Assembly (NCBI GenBank): GCA_031275405.1
Contig: JAISOV010000044.1
Span: 1 to 41,994, forward strand
Length of the DNA stretch: 41,994 nt
Reading direction: 5' to 3'
Source of the DNA: Clostridium sp.
GTDB taxonomy: Bacteria; Bacillota; Clostridia; Lachnospirales; Lachnospiraceae
Shown: positions 31,061-38,278 of the stretch, one piece after another
Layout: each line of letters starts with the position of its first letter
How positions within the stretch are numbered: the first letter of the stretch is position 1
Position numbers and translations under genes: made by a program
Notes under the pieces: model-generated
Told to the model about the DNA's origin: nothing
Database searches by the model: none
The model's input: only the letters and a program-made list of their open reading frames with translations

Positions 31061-31495
31061 ATGTTGAGCAATTATCCGGCAGTATTTCTGAAAGACGACG
31101 CAAACGACGGCTACGTTGTGAACTTCCCCGATTTTGCGAGTCTTACGACCGAGGGGGACACTCTCGACGAAGCTATCGCAATGGCGATTGACGCGCTCGC
31201 ACTCCGCGTGTTCTACGCCGACATCGACGGTTACGACTTGCCCAAACCGTCTGATATAAAAGCGGTGAACGTGGAAGCCGTTCAAGCCGAATGCGAAATG
31301 CAGGGCTGTGAAGCGTTCGTGAACATTGTCAGCGTAAACGCGGAGGAATATGCAAAGGCACACCTTGTCAAATATGTCCGCAAAAACGTGACGATTCCCG
31401 ATTGGCTCGAACAGCGGGCGAAAGAAAAGCACATCAATTTTTCGCTTGCCTTGCAGCAATCGCTCGCGTCGCAACTTGGTGTACCATTGAAATAA
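31061..31495 (+). CDS. hicB: HicB family antitoxin
   Basis: The 144-residue protein has the HicB N-terminal domain (YPAVFLKDDANDGYVVNFPD, then TEGDTLDEAIAMAIDALAL, 33-51) and a C-terminal DNA-binding helix region (VTIPDWLEQRAKEKHINFSL near 115). GGGAGG precedes the ATG. It is intact while its toxin partner is frameshifted. It probably represses its own operon at the palindrome over the -10, and could still neutralise HicA toxins from other elements. Confidence 0.92.
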   Translation: MLSNYPAVFLKDDANDGYVVNFPDFASLTTEGDTLDEAIAMAIDALALRVFYADIDGYDLPKPSDIKAVNVEAVQAECEMQGCEAFVNIVSVNAEEYAKAHLVKYVRKNVTIPDWLEQRAKEKHINFSLALQQSLASQLGVPLK

Positions 31496-31500
31496 AGGCG

Positions 31501-31520
31501 AAAAAAGCCAAGTTTTTGGC
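31501..31520 (-). terminator. Possible terminator for the IS630 transposase
   Basis: On the minus strand GCCAA and TTGGC form a 5-bp stem with a 4-nt loop, followed by TTTTTT (31506-31501). It lies 85 bases beyond the transposase stop, outside the element end. The stem is short, so confidence is modest. Confidence 0.4.
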
Positions 31521-31603
31521 AAGTTGTAAAAAGAATTGCCCAAGAAAATAAAAAAGGGTTCATTGAGGAACGAAACCAGTTAAACTTACAGCAATTCCAC
31601 AAA

Positions 31604-32164
31604 TTAACGACAGTAGCCAGCGCACTCGAACCAGCCAAGAATATCATTGACACCAACCGTAGCGAAAGCATCGGGAATAGCGGCAAGTAACGCATCGACT
31701 GTACGTGCCTTGATCATACGTGAATATGCTTTGATTCTGCTCCACATCTGTTCAATCGGATTAAAATCAGGACTGTATGGCGGCAGATATAATATGCCTG
31801 CTCCTGCTGAATGAATCAATTCTGCGACTCCTCCGACCTTGTGGCAAGGCAGGTTATCTAAAACCGCAATATCTCCCGGATGCAGTGACGGAACAAGAAA
31901 ATCCTTAAGATATTCCTTGAGTTTATCACGGTTCACAGCGCCTGGAAAGATCAGAGGAACAGTTGTAGCGTCCGCTCTTACAGAGGATAGGATTGTAATT
32001 GGCTGTCCTTTGTTCAAGGGAATCGCATCATTTGCGCGGTTTCCCTGCCGGGCTCTGGCATACCGGCGGGACATATTGATATGGACACCGCTTTCCTCCA
32101 GAAACACAGACTTTAACGGGTCTGTCTGCACCTGGCTGTCTTGCCGGGTTTCTCGTTTTTCCAC
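31604..32164 (-). CDS. IS630 transposase, DDE catalytic part (ORF B)
   Basis: This frame encodes the RNase H-like domain: VFLEESGVHINMSRRYARAR (first acidic residue), LHPGDIAVLDNLPCHKV (second Asp) and YLPPYSPDFNPIEQMWSRIK (final Asp/Glu with the diagnostic PPYSPDFNPIE). It is expressed as a fusion with ORF A by a -1 frameshift in this family; the overlap contains GGAAAAAC (near 32152), a plausible slip site. A GTG start at 32164 is nominal. Confidence 0.88.
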   Translation of the reverse strand: MEKRETRQDSQVQTDPLKSVFLEESGVHINMSRRYARARQGNRANDAIPLNKGQPITILSSVRADATTVPLIFPGAVNRDKLKEYLKDFLVPSLHPGDIAVLDNLPCHKVGGVAELIHSAGAGILYLPPYSPDFNPIEQMWSRIKAYSRMIKARTVDALLAAIPDAFATVGVNDILGWFECAGYCR

Positions 32165-32532
32165 AACATCCGGGCCGTCCCGCCCACTGGCACGTATCGT
32201 CTTTTTTTGAAACGAAAACCAAGTTTATTGCGGACTATAGCACTGACTGCGGAAATCCCAATGGGCAGATTCATCTTGTCTTTAGCTTCACTCAAAGTGA
32301 TATCCGGCTGGGCAGTTATCACCGAACGCATTTCTTCAGGCTGATTTTTGTCTAAGGCTGGCTTTCTGCCGCGCAGATGCGTTTTGGGAGTGATGCTTCC
32401 GGTTTCACGATTCAGTTTGAGAAGGCGGTATACCGCTAATTCTTCTACATCAAATGCCCTGCATATTTCGGATGTTTTTCATCCATTTTTGTGCGCTGTT
32501 ACAATCTTTTTTCGTGCTTCTATATGTATCAT
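32113..32532 (-). pseudogene. IS630 transposase, helix-turn-helix part (ORF A), with in-frame stop
   Basis: Starting at ATG 32532, the frame reads IEARKKIVTAHKNG, then a TGA at 32481-32479, then KTSEICRAFDVEELAVYRLL, GRKPALDKNQPEEMRSVITA and NKLGFRFKKRRYVPVGG. This is the paired HTH DNA-binding region of IS630 transposases. Because of the stop at codon 18, full transposase can be made only by read-through or from an internal start such as ATG 32331, which lacks the first HTH. The element is probably immobile on its own. Confidence 0.75.
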
Positions 32533-32667
32533 TTGCTTCACCCTGTCGTTTTGGGTTCCATTATATTCATATATCCTTATTTTTTGGAATTGCTATCGGG
32601 GCGCTTACATCACGGTTAACGAAAGATATATCATCTATAGAGTGAACTGATCGGAGGAATATCGCCC

Positions 32668-33266
32668 ATGAAACGTACTCCGATACTCTTACTGCTCTTA
32701 ACATTTTTACACGCCATGCCGGGCTGCGCCGTACCAGGCAATGCCGTATACGATGCGACCGGCGCGGCCGGCATGGAGACCGCTTCCGCCCCGAGCCAGG
32801 GCAGGCACTGACACAGACTGCCGGTCACAGGATCACCCATCCGCCAAAAGCAGGGTTACGGATGGACGGTTATGACGCGGATAGGATCGAATACGGCGTC
32901 ACGGAGCCGCGCCGCCTGTACTTCGCAGGGGTTCGTTTCCTGCCGGGTATGGACGACGCGGCGGTGGAAGGGGGAGCCGACTGGACTGACGGCGTCGCCG
33001 GAAGCGCGATTCGTGTTCATTTCACACAGGCCGCTCCCGAAGTGACGGCAGGTACGGTGACAGGGCCGTTCATAAGCTTCCGGTACGATAAGGCGGCAGA
33101 CGCTGTCAGCGAGTTCCGGAAGGAACCTTACAGCTATCAGGATCCGGAAACCGGCGCGACCGGTGAATACGTCTCTGACTACACGCAAGAGGACGCGCTC
33201 ACCGCCGGACGTGTATTCTACGATATGATGCGGGAATTTGAGACCTATCTCGCGGAAGAGGGCTAA
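32668..33266 (+). pseudogene. Lipoprotein gene split by a frameshift
   Basis: ATG 32668 follows ATCGGAGGA and encodes a lipoprotein signal (MKRTPILLLLLTFLHAMPGC, with a lipobox-like MPGC). That frame stops at TGA 32809-32811. The next frame is open through the same point and continues GQALTQTAGHRITHPPKAGL into MDGYDADRIEYGVTEPRRLY, ending at 33266. One missing base near 32790 (CCCCGAGCC) would restore a single 200-residue lipoprotein. The downstream part is acidic, with EYVSDYTQEDALTAGRVFYD near the end. No family was recognised. ATG 32862 has no ribosome site, so the downstream part is not an independent gene. Confidence 0.65.
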
Positions 33267-33297
33267 AGTGAAAATTCATCTTATCATCATGATATGC

Positions 33298-34620
33298 TTA
33301 TTTTGGAACTGATTTTAATAAGGTACCGTCTTCCCCGAAGTCCGCGCCGGAACCTTGGGAGGAAGCAGGGTGAAAATCCTTGTCCGGATCCGGGCCGGGA
33401 TCCCCGCCGGGGGATAAGCCTAAGTTCCGGCTAAGCTCCCGCAGCCGGTTCAGAATGCGCCTAGCTTCTTCCCCCTGCGCCGGAGTAGGGCGGAAGTCAT
33501 TCCGCCTCGTCACGGAACTGATACTGCAAGGAACCATCCGCGCCGTTCCGCCCTCCTGCGGCAGGCCGTCACGGAACAGAAAAGTCTGTTGAAAAATCGC
33601 CGTATCCTTATCCGCCGGGTTCCTGTTGGCTCCGAAGCAGAAGTTGCCAAGGCTGTATACAATATATTTCCCATGGTATTCCTCCACGCCCTGCAAGACA
33701 TGCGGATGATGGCCGATGACCAGATCCGCCCCCCAGTCAATGCACTTACGCCCCAAGACAGTCTGGTATTCTTCCGGCTGATAAGCCCCCTCCGTTCCCC
33801 AGTGGCAACAGGCCAGAATCAGGTCTGCCCCCTGCTCTTTCAGCTGTTCGATCCCGTCTTTCAGAAACTTCTCCACTCCCGCGCCTTGGGAAGCTTCGTT
33901 GACGGAAACGAAACCGATCCGCAGCCCTTTCGTCTCATATACGCCAAGCGTGGTATCGTAAGCGTAGACGATCCCCGCTTTTTCCAGAGCCGCTCCGGTA
34001 TCCCGGCTCCCGGCCTCCCCGTAATCCAGGCGGTGATTGTTTCCCATGCTCACCCCCTCCACGCTTCCCGCCGTCAGGATGGAAACATAGTCCGGACTGC
34101 CCTTGATATGATAGGTGCGCCCCTCCGCCGCTTCCTCTGAAAAAGTCAGCACTCCTTCCAGATTCACGATGGTAAAATCATCCGCTTCAAAAATATCCCT
34201 TACATGTTCCAGGAAATACTCCGGCCTCCGCTCCCGGTCATAGGACTGCCGGAAAGAATAAGCGTAATCCTGCCCCTCGTAATTCCCCATTGAGACATCC
34301 CCCGCAGCCGAAATCGTTATGGCCACCACCCCGTCCGCCGGCAGGCCGACGGCTTCTTCCCGCCCGGCAGTCCCCGGTATGATTTCCTCAGACGCGTTAT
34401 CTTTCCCGACAGCTTCCGGTACGGCTTGCGCGGGCGCGCTTTCCTGCCCGGGGACTCCCCATACGGCTCCGTCCGCCGCGAAAGCCTCCTGTAAGCCATC
34501 GGACGAATCCGCCTTTACAGGGGACACCGTCACGCCCACGTCGTCCCCGCAGCCGCTCAGCAGCCCCGCAAACACCCAGAAACCTGCCAGAAAGATCTGT
34601 CTCCGCCCCTTTTTGCCCAT
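33298..34620 (-). CDS. CapA family lipoprotein (PGA_cap metallophosphatase fold)
   Basis: The 440-residue protein starts with a lipoprotein signal (MGKKGRRQIFLAGFWVFAGL then LSGCG), a disordered linker of about 90 residues, and a CapA domain. Signatures include SAAGDVSMGN (about 128-137), NLEGVLTF, SMGNNHRLDYGEAG, LACCHWGTEGAYQPEEYQ and DLVIGHHPHVLQGVEEYHGK, which give the metal-binding Asp, Asn and His residues. CapA/PgsA proteins act in poly-gamma-glutamate or related envelope processes; many anaerobe homologues have unknown roles. The ATG at 34620 has AGAGGAG upstream and starts the signal peptide. A Pro- and Asp-rich tail closes the protein. Confidence 0.9.
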   Translation of the reverse strand: MGKKGRRQIFLAGFWVFAGLLSGCGDDVGVTVSPVKADSSDGLQEAFAADGAVWGVPGQESAPAQAVPEAVGKDNASEEIIPGTAGREEAVGLPADGVVAITISAAGDVSMGNYEGQDYAYSFRQSYDRERRPEYFLEHVRDIFEADDFTIVNLEGVLTFSEEAAEGRTYHIKGSPDYVSILTAGSVEGVSMGNNHRLDYGEAGSRDTGAALEKAGIVYAYDTTLGVYETKGLRIGFVSVNEASQGAGVEKFLKDGIEQLKEQGADLILACCHWGTEGAYQPEEYQTVLGRKCIDWGADLVIGHHPHVLQGVEEYHGKYIVYSLGNFCFGANRNPADKDTAIFQQTFLFRDGLPQEGGTARMVPCSISSVTRRNDFRPTPAQGEEARRILNRLRELSRNLGLSPGGDPGPDPDKDFHPASSQGSGADFGEDGTLLKSVPK

Positions 34621-34820
34621 TCCCGCTCCTCTGACGTCCGCTCCCGCCCATACGCCGACTGACTTCCCTGTCTGATGGTAGGATCGTACCATAGACCCGG
34701 GAGAGAACGCAACTGGTTTTCGGTCTTATTTTTCTTTGATTTTCCTTTTCCACTTCACTGGTCTGCTCATCCGATTTTCATCCGTTTCCGGACATCATCC
34801 CGCCATTTCTGTCCATGCGC

Positions 34821-34849
34821 TTGACGCCTTCCCGCGCCGCGCTTATGCT
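34821..34849 (+). promoter_or_regulatory. Probable promoter for the C39-like peptidase operon
   Basis: TTGACG (34821-34826) and TATGCT (34844-34849) are 17 bases apart. The predicted transcript starts near 34856 and includes the short leader frame at 34890. Confidence 0.55.
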
Positions 34850-34889
34850 GTTTATGCTTAGGAAAGATAAGAAAAAGGAGGTGATTCCA

Positions 34890-34910
34890 ATGGACGATAC
34901 CTGCCGCTGA
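34890..34910 (+). CDS. Six-codon leader peptide with near-perfect ribosome site
   Basis: AAGGAGGTGATTCC, almost fully complementary to the 16S rRNA 3' end, is followed by ATG GAC GAT ACC TGC CGC TGA (MDDTCR). Such a strong site before a tiny frame suggests a leader peptide or the surviving start of a lost gene. The secreted peptidase gene starts 85 bases downstream. Confidence 0.4.
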   Translation: MDDTCR

Positions 34911-34995
34911 CACGCTCTGCGCAGCAAATTTCCCGTAGGAAAGGAACAGAGAAACAACCAGAAAGCACAGCTCAAAATGAGCGGAAAGGAAACTC

Positions 34996-35856
34996 ATGAT
35001 CAGGAAAAACTTTCAAAAGGCAGCGTCTATTCTGTTGTCCATCATTTTACTGTTCTCTTGTGGACTCCCTTCATTTGCCACCAGTGTTCCTAATACCGAC
35101 GATCATGCGCCAATGATTGGTGAAATCAGCGACAATCTTGAAAAGCCGGCCTATATCACTCAGAAAGAATCCGTAGCGTTTTCTTATTATCTTGAAAAAA
35201 TGGACTCCTGGTCTAACATCGGTATCATGAGAGGAAGTGCCAATGAGTACGAAGCCGTTTTGTCACTTTCACAGGTTCCACAAGATACTTCAACATATTG
35301 CGGATTCGCTGCGGTAAAGAGCGTATTGACTTATAAAGCAGTTCATTTAACGCAAACACAGGCAAACATAAAGACGCAGGCTGAAACTCTTTGCAATGAT
35401 ACCGGAGAGGACAGCTTACCTTGGTACATCGGCAACGGCACCAGTTACTCCACTAATTTCTTTCCTGCCGCTGCGGTATTGAACTACTATCTTGGGTACC
35501 ATTACTATACGCCTTTCGGTCCTTGGAGCAGTGCAATGACAACTTCTAGTATTGAAGCAAAAATTGTTTATGACATAGATCAAAGTCTTCCTGTTCTTGT
35601 GTGTGGTGTAAGCGGCCCGAATAGTGCGGCAAGTCATATGCCCAACTATCCCAATTCAAACAAAAGTCATTGGCTTGTTGTAAAGGGATATTCTGATTAT
35701 GGCGATACCATCGTGATTGCTGATCCAGCGAAAAGCAGCGCTGTATCTTGGTCAAGTAACATTTCAGCCGTGTATACCGTTTCAATAGGTAAAATTACGG
35801 ATTACGCCAATGCAACAGGCGCTTCCGGATATTCCGCGAGGGGCTTGATATGGTAA
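34996..35856 (+). CDS. Secreted C39-like cysteine peptidase
   Basis: The 286-residue protein begins with a signal peptide (basic MIRKNF, hydrophobic core, likely cut after FATS). The mature domain has the papain-like C39 pattern: VPQDTSTYCGFAAVKSVLTY with the catalytic Cys (about residue 100) after the helping Gln/Asp residues, and SHWLVVKGYSDYGDTIVIAD with the catalytic His (about 223) and Asp. C39-like enzymes of this type cleave peptides outside the cell. GGAAAGGA precedes the ATG. The stop overlaps the next lipoprotein start, so the two are coupled. A broken relative lies at 17437. Confidence 0.85.
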   Translation: MIRKNFQKAASILLSIILLFSCGLPSFATSVPNTDDHAPMIGEISDNLEKPAYITQKESVAFSYYLEKMDSWSNIGIMRGSANEYEAVLSLSQVPQDTSTYCGFAAVKSVLTYKAVHLTQTQANIKTQAETLCNDTGEDSLPWYIGNGTSYSTNFFPAAAVLNYYLGYHYYTPFGPWSSAMTTSSIEAKIVYDIDQSLPVLVCGVSGPNSAASHMPNYPNSNKSHWLVVKGYSDYGDTIVIADPAKSSAVSWSSNISAVYTVSIGKITDYANATGASGYSARGLIW

Positions 35857-37085
35857 AGACTTCTTGCCGCACCGCGTTTCTCGGTCTGGCTGCGGGGCTG
35901 CTGCCGGCTCTTCTGCTCCTCACCGCCTGTTCGGCAGGTGGTGGCGGGTTTCTGTCCGGAAGCCGGGCCGCGCCGGACATTCCAAAGGAACCCGGCGGCG
36001 ATATGCCATTTGACGATATGTCGTTTCATGATGCGACCGCGCCGTTTGATGATGCGCCGGTATACCATGTTCCGACCAAAGAAATTGGGGAATCAAATGA
36101 CATAAGCCTCAAAGATATTTTTGTGCCTAGCGCCAAAGACGGCAGAACCGCCGCGATTCTGGCCCTTATCGACAGCGACAGGCTGCTCATGCAGGTCGAT
36201 GCCAGCGACGACGCGTCCCACCCGGGGAGTCCGTGGAGCGATTTGTATCTCTACTCCATTTCGGCCCAGACCTGGGACGGCCCGTTAAACGCCAACAAGA
36301 ATCTCCTGTACCTTCCGTTGTATGCCGACACGGACTGCGTCATTGCCGAAACCACCACCGAACCCATGGTATGGAGAGATGGAACACTTGTGTTCATCGA
36401 CCTGGCGTCAAAATCAGAAAAAATCATCTTTGAATATGACAAAGGCGACGGGAATCTAACAGGTACGCACCCCAATTCCATAGCGGTGTTTGAGGGCAGG
36501 ATTTATTTCGACGACTTTGTTCCGGGAAACACGGCGTCAGCTTTATACGTCTATGACATCGCCACGGAAACGGTTGACACCGTGACGCAAGACGCAATGA
36601 ACCCGATTGTGTTCCGGAATCAAGTGTGGTACTTTTCGCCGGACGAGAACGGGGAATATCGTATTCTGACCACCGGCAATCGTTCCGAGGTTCTGAAAAA
36701 CGATTTCCAGATAGGCCAGCTCGGCGTGTCCGGCGACCTTCTTTTTACCACGCGGGGCATGGGAAAAGACGCGGCGCTAGGCACCTCTCTGGTTGGCATT
36801 TTTGAGTGGAACGCGGATAAGCCCCTTCTGGAATCCCGGAAGGGCAATATCATCTTCGGCCTGCAAGTATCCGATCTGTTTGTGGCCTGGGAAACCTCTA
36901 TGCCGCACCAAGCGCCTTGCGTATACGATGTTTCGGAGAACGTCATCCTGGAATTTCACGACTTTCCTTTCTCAGACGGAACATTCTGGCTTTGCGAGGA
37001 AACCGGGCTTGTGTCACTGAAAGAAGTGACCGCCGACGGAACTCTTACGGGCAGGGAAAGACATGGTCTGTTCACGAAGAAATGA
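35850..37085 (+). CDS. Lipoprotein with beta-propeller-like body
   Basis: The 411-residue protein starts with a lipoprotein signal (FLGLAAGLLPALLLLTAC, lipobox LTAC, Cys27). A Gly/Asp-rich linker follows. The body consists of recurring strand-rich units (SDLYLYSISAQTWDG, DGTLVFIDLASKSEKIIFEY, ASALYVYDIATETVDTV, QVWYFSPDENGEYRIL) typical of beta-propeller sensor proteins such as DUF5050. Its ATG lies within the last codons of the peptidase gene (ATGGTAA), so it is translated by coupling. It may sense or assist the peptidase at the cell surface. The 3' end runs 14 bases past the end of the convergent DUF262 remnant. Confidence 0.78.
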   Translation: MVKTSCRTAFLGLAAGLLPALLLLTACSAGGGGFLSGSRAAPDIPKEPGGDMPFDDMSFHDATAPFDDAPVYHVPTKEIGESNDISLKDIFVPSAKDGRTAAILALIDSDRLLMQVDASDDASHPGSPWSDLYLYSISAQTWDGPLNANKNLLYLPLYADTDCVIAETTTEPMVWRDGTLVFIDLASKSEKIIFEYDKGDGNLTGTHPNSIAVFEGRIYFDDFVPGNTASALYVYDIATETVDTVTQDAMNPIVFRNQVWYFSPDENGEYRILTTGNRSEVLKNDFQIGQLGVSGDLLFTTRGMGKDAALGTSLVGIFEWNADKPLLESRKGNIIFGLQVSDLFVAWETSMPHQAPCVYDVSENVILEFHDFPFSDGTFWLCEETGLVSLKEVTADGTLTGRERHGLFTKK

Positions 37086-37440
37086 CAAGAAAGGCCGCCC
37101 TCACATAGTGCTTGGCGAAGCTGTAAATATCTTGGCAGAATTCGCGGATAGTCACCCCGCTGCCGTTGTGGTAAGCATGGAATTCTTTGTAAACCTCGTT
37201 CTTTTTCGGAATCCTGCCAAGTTTCATCGTGAGGTAGTCGCGGAAGAAATCGTCCGGCAACTCGCTTTGATGCTCGCAAGCAAAGAGCAGTTCCGTCGGC
37301 CGCCAGATGTTGTTGTAGACATCGGCTTGCGTGGCGGAGTCCAAGCCTATCAGCAGATGGTTGCGGATGAGGTCGGAATCCTTCAAATCCATGCCGGTAG
37401 AATTCAGGCTCTCAAAAATAGCCTGCGGGTCGTCATACAT
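37072..37440 (-). pseudogene. Fragment of a DUF262 (GmrS-like) protein
   Basis: The frame reads DDPQAIFESLNSTGMDLKDS, then DLIRNHLLIGL and FFRDYLTMKLGRIPKKNEVY, the C-terminal half of a DUF262 domain with its conserved FE-x-LNSTG motif. The N-terminal part with the YQR and DGQQR motifs is missing, and the C-terminus is cut. The start is fused to the end of a PNPOx-family gene. It is a relic beside the intact DUF262 operon and differs clearly from both intact proteins. Confidence 0.8.
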
Positions 37441-37741
37441 ATCCTTTCACCTCGGATTTTGTATGAGATATTCAGCCTTTACCTCGATCATCATGCAAGA
37501 CTGCGATTCCGTTGAATCTGAACCAGTCCATGCCCTCGTCCTGTGCCGCAATCTCGATTTGCGTATGAGCCTTCATCTGCGCCGAGACATTTTTCTTTAC
37601 GCTCGTGGAGATGTATAGACTGCCGTCAATCAGAGCCACCGCTCCGAACGGACGAACGTGAGGATTACCCTTGCCGTCAACTGTCGAGAGCCAAAATGTC
37701 CTGCCTTTCAAGAATTCGTGTACATCGTTTACTGTTTTCAT
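37441..37741 (-). pseudogene. Pyridoxamine 5'-phosphate oxidase family protein, frameshifted and fused to the DUF262 relic
   Basis: ATG 37741, with AAGGAGA upstream, opens a PNPOx-like fold: VNDVHEFLKGRTFWLSTVDG, GNPHVRPFGAVALIDGSLYI, STSVKKNVSAQMKAHTQIEI and MDWFRFNGIAVLHDD. The frame ends at 37472. One base out of frame the sequence continues EVKAEYLIQNPR, a TGA at 37449-37447, and KDMYDD, which resembles the usual family C-terminus and then passes into DUF262 sequence. These flavin- or F420-type proteins are often small redox enzymes. The copy has at least two lesions and is likely dead. Confidence 0.75.
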
Positions 37742-37772
37742 AACCCGTCTCCTTTTAATTGCTATTTTTTAG

Positions 37773-38276
37773 CTATGATTTTAATCTTGGCAATTTTGTT
37801 CCTTTCATATTAACGCCCAGTATTGCAGCACCTAGAAGAAGTGCTCCGCCAATATAGGGAGCCGCTGTTTTAATTGCATTTATCAAAAACGCCTTGTTTT
37901 CAGTATCTTTTGCAGAAATTCTATCAGCGACTTCAAGCATTTTATCGGTGATATTTGCCCTTTCTTCGGCACTAATATCATCTTTTTGAAGAAGGTCATT
38001 CAAGCTATCCAATATCTGCTTGTACGCTTTAACCGCGTCTTTTTGACTTTCATCATTCGATTTTAAGACGTTGTCGCATATGGAATTCAACTGACCAATC
38101 ATACTTGTCGCAAAATTTGCGTATTCAGGAAATTGCTCTATTATTTTGAACGCCACATCTTTATCCATATTAGGGATAAGCGAGACGAACTCGACGATTT
38201 TTTCCTTTGACAGGTTTCTAAAGCTCTCGATGTTAAGCGCTTTTTTTACCTGCGTTTCTGAAACTAAATTTTGCAT
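37773..38276 (-). CDS. Small helical protein with C-terminal membrane segment
   Basis: The 167-residue protein is almost wholly helical, with Glu/Lys-rich heptads (residues 10-130: SFRNLSKEKIVEFVSLIPNM, LDSLNDLLQKDDISAEERAN). It ends in one hydrophobic segment (APYIGGALLLGAAILGV, about 138-154) and a short basic tail. It starts at ATG 38276 with AGGAGG ten bases upstream; TTG 38282 is an alternative. It follows the DUF262 gene with a three-base gap, so it is the third gene of that operon. No family was recognised. It may anchor or regulate the DUF262 proteins. Confidence 0.75.
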   Translation of the reverse strand: MQNLVSETQVKKALNIESFRNLSKEKIVEFVSLIPNMDKDVAFKIIEQFPEYANFATSMIGQLNSICDNVLKSNDESQKDAVKAYKQILDSLNDLLQKDDISAEERANITDKMLEVADRISAKDTENKAFLINAIKTAAPYIGGALLLGAAILGVNMKGTKLPRLKS

Positions 38277-38278
38277 AT

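Larger units (their letters stand above)
31587..32595 (-). mobile_element. IS630-family insertion sequence, about 1.0 kb
   Basis: AGCAATTCCA (31590-31599) at the left and TGGAATTGCT (32585-32594) at the right are perfect terminal inverted repeats, with similarity extending into flanking A-rich bases. TA dinucleotides at 31587-31588 and 32594-32595 fit the family's TA target duplication. The transposase is encoded in two overlapping frames on the minus strand. Exact ends may differ by a few bases. Confidence 0.85.
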
